Assembly: GCF_020982545.1 (NCBI RefSeq)
Contig: NZ_JAJKLK010000003.1
Span: 372,001-436,000, forward strand
Direction: 5' to 3'
Source of the DNA: Streptomyces sp. MNU76
GTDB taxonomy: Bacteria > Actinomycetota > Actinomycetes > Streptomycetales > Streptomycetaceae
Length of the DNA stretch: 64,000 nt
In this document: piece after piece, positions 41,272 through 49,942 of the stretch
Layout: the number at the start of each line of letters is the position of its first letter
Position numbering within the stretch: the stretch's first letter is position 1
The notes under the pieces: model-generated
What the model was told of the DNA's origin: nothing
The model's input: the letters and a program-made list of their open reading frames with translations, nothing else
Database searches by the model: none
Translations under genes and position numbers: made by a program

Positions 41272-42101
41272 GGACCGGCAGGGCGGCACGCACCGGGCAG
41301 TACCTGGCCCTGGTCGCGTATCTCGGCTTCCTCGCGTTCCCCTTCCTCTGGCTGGTCTCCACCGCCTTCAAACCGGCCCGCGAACTGGGCAGCCTCCACC
41401 CGACCTGGATCCCGAAGGACCCGACCCTCGCCAACTTCCGGCAGGCCTTCGACGAGCAGCCCCTGTTCGAGGCCGCGCTCAACTCGCTGGTCGCGGCGGT
41501 CGGCGCGGCCGTCGTCGCCGTACTGATCGCGACCCCGATGGCCTACGTCATGGCCCGGCACCGCACGACGCTGTCGCGGATGGCGACCGGCTGGGTGGTG
41601 GTCAGCCAGGCGTTCCCGTTCGTGCTGGTGATCATTCCGCTCTTCCTGGTGCTGAAGAACCTCCGGCTGATCAACTCCGTGCCCGGACTGATCACGGTGT
41701 ACGTGGTGTGGGCGCTGCCGTTCGCGCTGTGGATGCTCGTCGGCTACGTCCGGGCGGTGCCCGCCGAGCTGGAGGAGGCGGCCGCGGTCGACGGGGCCGG
41801 GAGGCTGCGCACCCTGGTGTCGGTGACGGCGCCGTTGCTGGCGCCCGGCATCGTGGCGACGGCGCTGTTCGCGTTCGTCACCGCATGGAACGAGTTCTTC
41901 TTCGCGCTGGTCCTGCTGAAGACACCGGAGAAACAGACGCTGCCGGTCGTCCTCACCCACTTCATCGGCGCCGAGGGTGTGGCCGACCTGGGCCCGCTGG
42001 CTGCGGCGGCCTTCCTGGCGACGCTCCCTTCCCTGGTCGTCTTCGCGGTCATCCAGAAACGGATCACGGGCGGCATGCTCGCCGGGGCGGTGAAGAACTG
42101 A
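41268..42101 (+). CDS. Sugar ABC transporter permease (MalG/CUT1 type)
   Basis: The 277-residue second permease has six hydrophobic segments and the EAA loop EEAAAVDGAGRLRTLVSVTAPLLAPG. It is translationally coupled on both sides: ATGA with the MalF-type gene and TGATG with the binding-protein gene. No ATPase gene is present, so a shared MsiK-type ATPase elsewhere is expected, as for many Streptomyces sugar importers. Confidence 0.93.
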   Translation: MRTGRAARTGQYLALVAYLGFLAFPFLWLVSTAFKPARELGSLHPTWIPKDPTLANFRQAFDEQPLFEAALNSLVAAVGAAVVAVLIATPMAYVMARHRTTLSRMATGWVVVSQAFPFVLVIIPLFLVLKNLRLINSVPGLITVYVVWALPFALWMLVGYVRAVPAELEEAAAVDGAGRLRTLVSVTAPLLAPGIVATALFAFVTAWNEFFFALVLLKTPEKQTLPVVLTHFIGAEGVADLGPLAAAAFLATLPSLVVFAVIQKRITGGMLAGAVKN

Positions 42102-43381
42102 TGCGCGCACCTCGGCTCGTCGCGGCTCTGCTGCTCTGCCTCCTCGCCGCCGGCTGCACCGACGGCGGGGCGACCTCCGACGACGGCCGGATCACCCTCC
42201 GCTTCCAGTCCCTGGCCTGGCAGGAGGAGTCCGTCGCCGTCAACAAGAAGCTGGTGCGGGAGTGGAACGCCGCCCATCCCGACGTCCAGGTCGAGTACGT
42301 CCAGGGCAGTTGGGACAGCGTCCACGACCAACTCCTCACCTCCTTCGAGGGCGGTGAGGCGCCGGACATCGTCCACGACGCCTCCGACGACCTCGCGGAC
42401 TTCGCGTACGGCGGCTACCTCGCCGATCTGCGCGAGCTGCTGCCCGAACGGCTCAGGAAGGACATCCCGCGGCACAGCTGGGAGACGACGACCTTCGGCG
42501 AGGGCGTCTACGGGGTGCCGTTCCTCCAGGAACCCCGGGTCCTCATCGCCAACGCCACCTGGTTGCGTGAGTCCGGTGTGCGGCTGCCGACCCCCGAGGA
42601 CCCGTGGACCTGGGCCGAGTTCCGCGAGGTGGCGAAGGAGCTGAGCGGCGCCGGGAAGTACGGCGTGGCCTGGCCGTTGAAGGAACCGGTGTCGGCCACG
42701 CTGAACCTCTCCCTCTCGGCAGGCGGACAACTGTTCCACCGGAGCGACGGCAAGGTCGAGGTCCGGTTCGAGGGCGCCGACGCGGTCGTCCCGAGGACCG
42801 TGCGCGACACGGTGAACGCCGACGGGAGCGCGCCCGCCAGCACCCTCGGCATGGGCGGCTCCGACACGTTGCCCGGCTTTTTCGGCGGCCGGTACGCGAT
42901 GGTGCCGCTCGGCTTCTCCTACCGTCAGCAGATCGTCCAGCAGGCGCCGAAGGGCTTCGACTGGCAGGTGCTGCCCGCTCCCGTCGGCGCCGGCGGGCTC
43001 ACCCAGGGCGTCAGCCCGCAGACGCTCTCCGTCGCCGAGGACAGCCCGCACAAGGAGCAGGCCGCCGCGTTCGTCGACTTTCTGCTGCGTCCCGAGAACA
43101 TGGTCCGTCTCGCCCTCGGCGACTGGATGCTCCCGACCGGCACGGAGGCCCTCCGGGATCCCGCACTGCGCACCACCGAGCACGACTGGGCCACGGGGAC
43201 CGCGCTCGCCGGGTACCTCCGGCCGGCGCCGGCGCAGTCCGTGCGGGGCTATCCGGAGTGGAAGGACAAGGTGGCCACCCCCGCGTACCAGGAGTACTAC
43301 AGCGGTGCGATCGGCCTGGGTGAGCTGCGGGAGCGGTTGGAGGACGACGGGAACCGGGTGCTGGCGCGCTATCAGCGGTGA
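42101..43381 (+). CDS. Extracellular sugar-binding lipoprotein (CUT1 importer)
   Basis: The 426-residue protein has a lipoprotein signal peptide (lipobox LLAAGC, Cys about residue 20) and a family 1 solute-binding fold: FQSLAWQEESVAVNKKLVREW, EAPDIVHDASDDLADFAYGGYL, YGVPFLQEPRVLIAN, WTWAEFREVAKEL, AAAFVDFLLRPENM. Ligand unknown; probably an oligosaccharide. Last gene of the three-gene importer, followed by large inverted repeats likely to end transcription. Confidence 0.93.
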   Translation: MRAPRLVAALLLCLLAAGCTDGGATSDDGRITLRFQSLAWQEESVAVNKKLVREWNAAHPDVQVEYVQGSWDSVHDQLLTSFEGGEAPDIVHDASDDLADFAYGGYLADLRELLPERLRKDIPRHSWETTTFGEGVYGVPFLQEPRVLIANATWLRESGVRLPTPEDPWTWAEFREVAKELSGAGKYGVAWPLKEPVSATLNLSLSAGGQLFHRSDGKVEVRFEGADAVVPRTVRDTVNADGSAPASTLGMGGSDTLPGFFGGRYAMVPLGFSYRQQIVQQAPKGFDWQVLPAPVGAGGLTQGVSPQTLSVAEDSPHKEQAAAFVDFLLRPENMVRLALGDWMLPTGTEALRDPALRTTEHDWATGTALAGYLRPAPAQSVRGYPEWKDKVATPAYQEYYSGAIGLGELRERLEDDGNRVLARYQR

Positions 43382-43399
43382 GGGGGTGGGTGGTGGCTC

Positions 43400-43557
43400 G
43401 GGTGCGGGTGGGTGGGCTTCGCGCAGTTCCCCGCGGCCCTGAAAGCAGGCTGCGCCCCGTGCTTTTCAGGGCGCCGCCGGTCGCCCTTCAGGGCCGCGGA
43501 GGCCTGGTCTTTTAGGGGCGCGGGGAACTGCGCGAGAAGCCCCACCCACCCGCACCC
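43400..43557. repeat. Inverted pair of dispersed repeat copies (F, G), terminator-like
   Basis: The left arm GGGTGCGGGTGGGTGGGCTT then CGCGCAGTTCCCCGCGGCC (43400-43444) is almost the exact complement of 43510-43557, which ends GGGGAACTGCGCGAGAAGCC. The arms are ~46 bases with a 65-base spacer. It directly follows the importer operon and can form a very long stem. Confidence 0.75.
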
Positions 43558-43592
43558 GACAACGCACCCCCCCAACGGCCACCGAAAGGAAG

Positions 43593-43622
43593 TTGCACGA
43601 GACGTATCGTCTCGCGTACGGT
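43593..43622 (+). promoter_or_regulatory. Promoter with embedded palindromic operator for the glycosyltransferase
   Basis: TTGCAC (43593-43598) and TACGGT (43617-43622) are 18 bases apart, and the spacer is largely the perfect palindrome CGAGACG-TAT-CGTCTCG (43598-43614). Transcription would start about at the ATG (43630), implying a leaderless mRNA. The layout suggests a TetR-type repressor, not encoded nearby. Confidence 0.55.
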
Positions 43623-43629
43623 CGGGCTC

Positions 43630-44820
43630 ATGACCTCCCACATCGCCATGTTCTCCATCGCCGCCCACGGCCACGTGAACCCGAGCCTCGAAGTGGTCCG
43701 CGAGCTGGTGGCCCGCGGTCACCGGGTCACGTACGCGATCCCGCCGGCCTTCGCGGAGAAGGTCGCCGAGACCGGTGCCGAGCCGAAGCCCTGGCACTCC
43801 ACGCTGCCCGGCCCCGACGCCGACCCGGAGGCGTGGGGGAGCGCGCTCCTCGACAACGTCGAGCCCTTCCTTGAGGACGCGATCCAGGCCCAGCCGCAGC
43901 TCGTCGCGGCCTACGAGGGCGACGAGCCCGACCTCGTGCTGCACGACATCACCTCGTACCCGGCACGCGTCCTCGCCCACCGCTGGGGCGTCAAGGCGAT
44001 CTCCCTCTCCCCGAACCTGGTCGCCTGGGACGGCTACGAGGAGGAGGTCGCCGAGCCCATGTGGGCCGAACCCAGGAAGACGGAACGCGGCAAGGCGTAC
44101 TACGCCCGGTTCCGGGCCTGGCTGGAGGAGAACGGGATCACCGAGCACCCCGACCCGTTCGTCGGCAGGCCCGCCCGCTCCCTCGTCCTCATCCCGAAGG
44201 TGCTCCAGCCGAACGCCGACCGGGTCGACGAGAGCCGCCACACCTTCGTCGGCGCCTGCCAGGGCGACCGCTCGGCGCAGGGTGAGTGGCAGCGGCCGGC
44301 CGGCGCGGAGAAGGTGTTGCTCGTCTCGCTCGGGTCGGCCTTCACCAAGCAGCCGGACTTCTACCGCGCGTGCGTGCGGGCCTTCGGTGAGCTGCCCGGC
44401 TGGCACATGGTGCTCCAGGTCGGCCGGCACGTCGACCCGGCGGAACTGGGGGAGATCCCGGACCGGGTGGAGGTGCGGGACTGGGTGCCGCAGTTGGCGG
44501 TCCTCCGGCAGGCCGACGCGTTCATCACCCACGCGGGTGCCGGTGGCAGCCAGGAAGGGCTCGCCACCGCCACCCCGATGGTCGCCGTGCCGCAGGCCGT
44601 CGACCAGTTCGGCAACGCCGAGATGCTCCAGTCCTTGGGTGTCGCCCGCCATCTGCCCAGGGAGGAGGCGACCGCCGAGGCCCTGCGCGAGGCGGTCCTC
44701 TCCCTCGTCGACGACCCCGACGTGGCGCGCCGACTCAAGGAGATCCAGCGGGAGATGGCGGGCGAGGGCGGCACCCGACGGGCCGCCGACATCATCGAGG
44801 CGGAACTCGGAACCTCGTGA
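43630..44820 (+). CDS. Macrolide-type glycosyltransferase (MGT/OleD-like, GT1)
   Basis: The 396-residue GT-B fold protein has an N-terminal acceptor domain beginning [20 protein letters not shown] and a nucleotide-sugar domain with [51 protein letters not shown], the GT1 donor signature. Enzymes of this type inactivate macrolides by glucosylation using UDP-glucose, or decorate other phenolic or polyketide molecules. The His in AAHGHVNP fits the catalytic base. It stands alone with its own likely operator-controlled promoter, suggesting induction by the toxic acceptor. Confidence 0.92.
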   Translation: MTSHIAMFSIAAHGHVNPSLEVVRELVARGHRVTYAIPPAFAEKVAETGAEPKPWHSTLPGPDADPEAWGSALLDNVEPFLEDAIQAQPQLVAAYEGDEPDLVLHDITSYPARVLAHRWGVKAISLSPNLVAWDGYEEEVAEPMWAEPRKTERGKAYYARFRAWLEENGITEHPDPFVGRPARSLVLIPKVLQPNADRVDESRHTFVGACQGDRSAQGEWQRPAGAEKVLLVSLGSAFTKQPDFYRACVRAFGELPGWHMVLQVGRHVDPAELGEIPDRVEVRDWVPQLAVLRQADAFITHAGAGGSQEGLATATPMVAVPQAVDQFGNAEMLQSLGVARHLPREEATAEALREAVLSLVDDPDVARRLKEIQREMAGEGGTRRAADIIEAELGTS

Positions 44821-44895
44821 CGGGGGCTGCAGAAACCCCTGATAGCCGGGCAAGCCCGTTGGTTCCACGCCTGTCGTGAAATCACGGCACTTATT

Positions 44896-44913
44896 AGGTC
44901 ACGATCAGGTCAC
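44896..44913. promoter_or_regulatory. AGGTCAC direct repeat, 11 bp spacing
   Basis: Two AGGTCAC heptamers start at 44896 and 44907, one helical turn apart, ~170 bases before the phosphatidyltransferase start in a lower-GC intergenic stretch. A possible activator site. Confidence 0.3.
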
Positions 44914-45079
44914 TCAGTAACGCTCGGATAACGTCCGGTCCGCGCGGAACGCGCACTGACTCTGTTACCGGGTTCGACCGTTACCCCCTCCGAAAGGTTG
45001 TGTTCGGCGCTTCTTGTGCCTCGGGTGAACGACTTCCAAGCTGATGATGAACTCATTTCGAACGCCAGGAAGTTGACCC

Positions 45080-46024
45080 ATGCGCCGAGACATACCCGAC
45101 CTCGCGGAAGTGCGCCGCGTCACCCAGAAGAAGCGGGACGCCTGGTGGACCGTGCTGCTCGTGGACCCGGTCGCCACCCCCCTGGTGCGGCTGACCGCGA
45201 AGTACACGAGGATCACGCCCAACCAGCTGACGTGGGGCGCCTTCCTGCTGGGTCTGGTCTCGGCCGCCTTCTTCGCGCTGGGCGACTGGCGCTGGCTGAT
45301 CGCCGGCGCCGTCGTCTACCACCTGAGCTTCATCCTCGACTGCATGGACGGCAAGGTAGCCCGGCTCACCGGCCAGGGATCCGTGTTCGGTGCCTGGCTC
45401 GACTTCGTCTTCGACCGCGTCCGGGTCGCGGCGTGCTCGGTGGCCCTGATGGCCGGGCAGTACCAGCGCACGGGGGAGACCTTCTACATCTGGCTCGCCG
45501 CCGCCGTCATCGGCTGCGACGCGCTCCGCTACATCAACTCCCTGGAGACCTTCAAGGTCCGCCACACCATGCGCAAGCAGATCAAGGCCCGGCTCCGCGA
45601 GGCCCGCCGTGCCGAGAACGAGCGGGAACTCGCCTTCATGGAGGACCTGCTGCGCGAGAACCCCGAGGCCGACATCGAACAGGACCTGCGCACGGCCGCC
45701 GCGGAGGTCACCCAGGCGGCCCCGCAAACCCAGGTCGTCGACCTGCACCAGGAGTTCCGTCGCCGCTTTCCCTTCTATCTGCGCGTCCGGTCCTTCCTGC
45801 TGCGCCACCGGGTCCGCCCGCATCTGATCAGCGGCATCGAGTTCCAGATGGGCGTCTTCATGATCGGCCCGATCGTCGACTCGGTGATGACGGCGACCGT
45901 CGTCTCCGGTGTCCTGCTGCTCGTCTTCGAACTGGCCATCGTCTACAAGCTGTTGCTCTCCACCCGCGACTTCACCCGGACCCTCGACTCCTTCGACCGG
46001 GGTGACGTCGCCACGGCGGCCTGA
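45080..46024 (+). CDS. CDP-alcohol phosphatidyltransferase family membrane protein
   Basis: The 314-residue protein contains the family signature DGKVARLTGQGSVFGAWLDF followed by VFD (D-G-x2-A-R-x8-G-x3-D-x3-D) within six predicted membrane helices. It is longer than typical members because of a charged cytoplasmic loop (about 160-225, KQIKARLREARRAENERELAF...). It transfers a phosphoalcohol from a CDP-linked donor in phospholipid or related polymer synthesis; the acceptor is unknown. Monocistronic, convergent with the MMPL gene. Confidence 0.9.
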   Translation: MRRDIPDLAEVRRVTQKKRDAWWTVLLVDPVATPLVRLTAKYTRITPNQLTWGAFLLGLVSAAFFALGDWRWLIAGAVVYHLSFILDCMDGKVARLTGQGSVFGAWLDFVFDRVRVAACSVALMAGQYQRTGETFYIWLAAAVIGCDALRYINSLETFKVRHTMRKQIKARLREARRAENERELAFMEDLLRENPEADIEQDLRTAAAEVTQAAPQTQVVDLHQEFRRRFPFYLRVRSFLLRHRVRPHLISGIEFQMGVFMIGPIVDSVMTATVVSGVLLLVFELAIVYKLLLSTRDFTRTLDSFDRGDVATAA

Positions 46025-46122
46025 GTCACCGGGCACGAACAGGTGCACAGACAGGTGCACGGACACGGTCGTGGGCCGGGGCGGCGATGCCACCCCGGCC
46101 CACGACCGCGCTCAGGACCCGA

Positions 46123-48399
46123 TCAGACCCGTACCCGCTGGTCCCGGGCCGGCGGGGTCGACTCCGGCCCCGTTCCCGTTCCCGGCTCCGGGGACTCGTC
46201 GTGGGTGAGGTCCGGCAGCCGGTTCAGCCACGTCGGCAGGTACCAGTTGCGCTCGCCCAGCAGGGCCATCACGGCCGGCAGGAGCACGCCGCGGATGACC
46301 GTCGCGTCGATGAGGACGGCGGCCGCGAGGCCCACACCCATCTGCTTCATCGACTGCATGGACAGCGTCCCGAAGATCGAGAAGACGGCGACCATGATGA
46401 CGGCCGCGCTGGTCACGACCCCGGCCGTGGTGACCACTCCGTGCCGGATCGCCTCCTTCGTCGTACGACCGCGCAGCCGCGCCTCACGGATCCGCGAGAC
46501 CACGAACACGTGGTAGTCCATCGACAGCCCGAACAGGATCACGAACAGGAACAGCGGCAGCCAGGTGATGATGGCGCCCACACCCTCCGCGCCCACCAGC
46601 GAGGCACCCCAGCCGTGCTGGAAGACCGCGACGAGGATGCCGTACGCGGCGCCCACCGACAGCAGGTTGAGCACGATCGACGTCGCCGCGATCGTCAGCG
46701 AGCGGAACGACAGCAGCATCAGCAGGAAGGCGAAGACCACGACGAAGGCGAAGACCGGGACCACGGAACCGACCAGCTGGTCGTTGAAGTCCTGGTTGCC
46801 CGCGACCTGTCCGGTGACGGGCGCTTCGACGCCCTCGACCTTGCCGAGCGTGGCGGGCCGTACCTCGTCGCGCAGCTTGTCCAGGCTGGCGCCCGCCTTG
46901 TCCTGGTCGGAGCCGCCGACCAGCGGCACGTACACGAACGCCACGTTCCGCTCGTCGTGCACCTCGATCTCTACCGGGCCGCGCGAGGCACCCGAGGCGA
47001 CGGCCTTCGCCTTGAAGTCGGCCAGTGCCGCCCGCACTTCGGGAGCGTTGATGTCCTTCGCCCTGACGACCACCTCGGCCGGCTCGGAACCGCCGGGGAA
47101 GGCCTCGTTGACCCGGTTGTAGGTCTGCACGATCGGCAGCGAGTCGCCGAACTCCTGGTCCAGGGTCAGGTTCTGCGTCTTCATCCCGAGCGCGGGCGCG
47201 GCCACGGCGAGCAGCGCGCCGGTCGCCACGACCAGCGACAGCGCCGGCTTGGCGAGCACGACCCGCAGGACGGCGTTCCAGAAGCGGCTCTCCGCACCAC
47301 CCCCGGAGCGGCCGCTCTTGCGCCGCTTGTCCGGGTGCAGGAACGGGATACGGCCCTTCTCGACCCGCCCGCCCAGCAGTGACAGCAGCGCGGGCAGCAC
47401 CGTGACCGAACCGGCCATCGCGACGGCCACGACCATCAGGGACGCCAGGCCCATCGCCTCGAACTCGGCGAGCCCGGTGAACAGCATGCCCGCCATGGCC
47501 ACGCACACCGTGACACCGGAGACGATGATGGCGCGGCCACTGGTCGCGGCGGCCACCCGCAGCGCGGTCCGCGCGTCCCGGCCCGCCGCCCGCTCCTCGC
47601 GTTCACGGCGCAGATAGAACAGGCAGTAGTCGACACCGACGGCCAGACCCACCAGCAGCATCACGGAGTTGGCGGTGTCGCTCATCGGGATCACATGGCT
47701 GACGATGGCCATCAGCCCCATCGTCGCGATGATCGCGGTGATCGCCAGCGCCACCGGCACCAGCGCCGCCACGACCGCGCCGAACGCGATCAGCAGGATG
47801 CCGAGCGCCACCGGTACGGCCGAGTACTCGGCCTTCTGGAAGTCGTCCCCGAAGGCGTCGTCGAACGTCTTCATCATCGAGGCGCCGCCGATCTCCTCGA
47901 TCCGCAGCGTCCCGTGCTCCTTCTGGACGTCCGCGACGGCCTTCAGCACCGGCTCGATCCGTTCGCCCGCCGTGTCCGACGCGCCCCGCACGTCGAACTG
48001 CACCAGCGCGCTGCGGCCGTCCTTCGAGATGGTCCCCGTGTCGTACGGCGAGGTCACGTCGGCGACCTCACCGGTCTTCCCGACGGCCTTCATCACGTCG
48101 TCGACGGCGGCCCGGAACGCGGGGTCCGTGGCCCGGGTACGGTCGTCCTTCGCCTGGATCAGGACCGTCTCGCCGGCGGGCTCCTCGATGCCCGCCTCCT
48201 CGACGATGTGCGCCGCCGTGCTGGTCTCCCCCTTGAGCTGATCGCTGTCCTTGACCTCGACCGAGCCCATCGCCGAGCCGATCCCCATGGTCAGCACCAC
48301 GAACAGCAGCCAGATCCCGACGGCCGCCCAGCGGTGTTGGGCGCTCCAGCCGCCCGCCCGGGCGGCGATTCCCCGCACCCGTACCTCTCCGTTCGCCAT
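46123..48399 (-). CDS. MMPL/RND-family transporter
   Basis: The 758-residue, 12-helix protein has the RND/MMPL architecture: helix 1 (about 22-42), a large extracytoplasmic loop (SVEVKDSDQLKGETSTAAHIVEEAG...), helices 2-6, a second loop (QNLTLDQEFGDSLPIVQTYNRVNEAFPGGSEPAEVVVRAKD), then helices 8-12 including VILFGLSMDYHVFVVSRIREA. Proton-coupled export of lipid or a hydrophobic metabolite is likely. The ATG at 48399 (MANGEVRVRGIAARAGGWSA) follows GAGGGGGC; the upstream extension is not supported. No partner gene identifies the substrate. Confidence 0.92.
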   Translation of the reverse strand: MANGEVRVRGIAARAGGWSAQHRWAAVGIWLLFVVLTMGIGSAMGSVEVKDSDQLKGETSTAAHIVEEAGIEEPAGETVLIQAKDDRTRATDPAFRAAVDDVMKAVGKTGEVADVTSPYDTGTISKDGRSALVQFDVRGASDTAGERIEPVLKAVADVQKEHGTLRIEEIGGASMMKTFDDAFGDDFQKAEYSAVPVALGILLIAFGAVVAALVPVALAITAIIATMGLMAIVSHVIPMSDTANSVMLLVGLAVGVDYCLFYLRREREERAAGRDARTALRVAAATSGRAIIVSGVTVCVAMAGMLFTGLAEFEAMGLASLMVVAVAMAGSVTVLPALLSLLGGRVEKGRIPFLHPDKRRKSGRSGGGAESRFWNAVLRVVLAKPALSLVVATGALLAVAAPALGMKTQNLTLDQEFGDSLPIVQTYNRVNEAFPGGSEPAEVVVRAKDINAPEVRAALADFKAKAVASGASRGPVEIEVHDERNVAFVYVPLVGGSDQDKAGASLDKLRDEVRPATLGKVEGVEAPVTGQVAGNQDFNDQLVGSVVPVFAFVVVFAFLLMLLSFRSLTIAATSIVLNLLSVGAAYGILVAVFQHGWGASLVGAEGVGAIITWLPLFLFVILFGLSMDYHVFVVSRIREARLRGRTTKEAIRHGVVTTAGVVTSAAVIMVAVFSIFGTLSMQSMKQMGVGLAAAVLIDATVIRGVLLPAVMALLGERNWYLPTWLNRLPDLTHDESPEPGTGTGPESTPPARDQRVRV

Positions 48400-48634
48400 G
48401 ACGGGCCAGCCCCCTCGTATGCGATGACGACCCCCTGCCGCCACCTTTCGATTCGAAGGTATGAGCTGGATAAGGGCATCTCGTCGTGCTCTCCGGCGAA
48501 CCCCATCGCCCCCGGGTCCTCCGCTCGGACCCCGCTCCCTCCCCATCAGGGAGGACAGTGGCCCCTTACACCCATCCCGGGTTCTCGGGGCCGCTGCTCA
48601 GGGTGTCACGCCGTACGGTGCTTAGGGTGAGCCC

Positions 48635-49183
48635 ATGACGACGTACGCGGCGCTTCTGCGCGGGATCAACGTGGGCGGCAGCAAGAAGGTCCCGATGGCC
48701 GACCTCCGCACCCTGCTGACCGGCCTCGGCCACGAGGGGGTGGCCACCTACCTCCAGAGCGGCAACGCGGTCTTCACCAGCGACCACGGCGACGAGGAGT
48801 CCCTGGCCACCGAGATCACGACCGCCATCGAGGGACACTTCGGCTTCACCGTGGACGTCCTGGTACGCGACCACACGTATCTGGAGGCCGTCCGGGAGGC
48901 GTGCCCGTTCCCGGCGGCGGAGCTGGAGGGCAAGCAGCTCCATGTGACGTATCTGTCGGAGACGGTGGACGCGGGCCGCTTCGAGGGGATCGACCAACCG
49001 GCCTTCCTGCCCGAGGAGTTCAGGATCGGGGAGCGGGTGCTGTACCTGTACGCCCCCGAGGGCCTCGGCCGCTCCAAGCTCGCGGAGACCCTGTCGAAGC
49101 CCCGCCTCCTGAAGGGCCTGACCGCCACGACCCGCAACTGGAACACGGTGGTGAAACTGGCGGAGCTGACACGGGCCGGCTGA
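48635..49183 (+). CDS. DUF1697 family protein
   Basis: A 182-residue DUF1697 protein: TTYAALLRGINVGGSKKVPMADLR, EGVATYLQSGNAVFTSD and the C-terminal TATTRNWNTVVKLAEL are highly conserved. A cytoplasmic alpha/beta protein common in actinobacteria, of unknown function. It is convergent with the last gene of the sulfur operon, 10 bases apart. Confidence 0.92.
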   Translation: MTTYAALLRGINVGGSKKVPMADLRTLLTGLGHEGVATYLQSGNAVFTSDHGDEESLATEITTAIEGHFGFTVDVLVRDHTYLEAVREACPFPAAELEGKQLHVTYLSETVDAGRFEGIDQPAFLPEEFRIGERVLYLYAPEGLGRSKLAETLSKPRLLKGLTATTRNWNTVVKLAELTRAG

Positions 49184-49193
49184 CGACGCCGGC

Positions 49194-49937
49194 TCAGGCG
49201 GCGGTGAGCTGCCCCTGCCGGAGCGCCTCCGCGTACCGGCGCAGCAGCAGCGCGGCCAGTTCGGGGGCGGGGCCGAGCACCTCGGACAGGACGTCCGCGC
49301 CCGCCGCGTCCGCGCCGGCGGCGATCCGGTCGGGCAGCCGTCCCGGCGCGATGACGTACGGCGCCACGGCCACCCGTGCGCAGCCGAGCGCCCGCAGCTC
49401 CCGTACGGCGTCCTCCGTGCGAGGGAGGGACGCGGAGGCGAACGCGGGTCGCACGGCGCACCAGCCGGTGTGCCGCCACTCCCGCGCGATTGCTGCGATC
49501 ACCGCGATCGCCTCCGGGTCGGTGGACCCCGCCGAGGCCAGCACGACCCCGGTCGAGGACTTGTCGGCGGGGCTCAGGCCCGCCTCGTACAGCCGGCGTT
49601 CGAGGGCCGACAGCAGCAGCGGCGACGGGCCGAGCACCTCCGCCTGGCGGACACGCAGGGACGGCGGCGCCTCGCGCAGGACCGCCGGGATGTCGGCCTT
49701 GGCGTGGAAGGCACGGGTCAGCAGCAGCGGCAGGGCCACCACGTCCCGTACACCCTCCGCCGCGAGCGACTCCAGCACCCCGTGGACCGAGGGGAGGTTG
49801 AAGTCCAGGAAGCCGGTCTCCACCCGCAGCCCGGGGCGCAGCGCCCGCACCCGCCGCACCAGGGCGTGCACGGTCGCGGCGTGCCGCGGGTCGCGGCTGC
49901 CGTGGGCGACGACGAGGAGGACCGGCTTCCTGACCAT
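49194..49937 (-). CDS. Sirohydrochlorin chelatase-like protein (CbiX/SirB family)
   Basis: The 247-residue protein contains tandem CbiX-like half-domains: LLVVAHGSRDPRHAATVHALVRRVRA with the metal-binding His, VALPLLLTRAFHAKADIPAVL, then VVLASAGSTDPEAIAVIAAIA and VAVAPYVIAPGRLPDRIA. Such enzymes insert Fe2+ (siroheme) or Co2+ (cobalamin) into sirohydrochlorin. As the last gene of an operon headed by the siroheme enzyme Sir, ferrochelation for siroheme is the best guess. The ATG at 49937 is six bases from the ssuC stop. Confidence 0.88.
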   Translation of the reverse strand: MVRKPVLLVVAHGSRDPRHAATVHALVRRVRALRPGLRVETGFLDFNLPSVHGVLESLAAEGVRDVVALPLLLTRAFHAKADIPAVLREAPPSLRVRQAEVLGPSPLLLSALERRLYEAGLSPADKSSTGVVLASAGSTDPEAIAVIAAIAREWRHTGWCAVRPAFASASLPRTEDAVRELRALGCARVAVAPYVIAPGRLPDRIAAGADAAGADVLSEVLGPAPELAALLLRRYAEALRQGQLTAA

Positions 49938-49942
49938 GTGGA

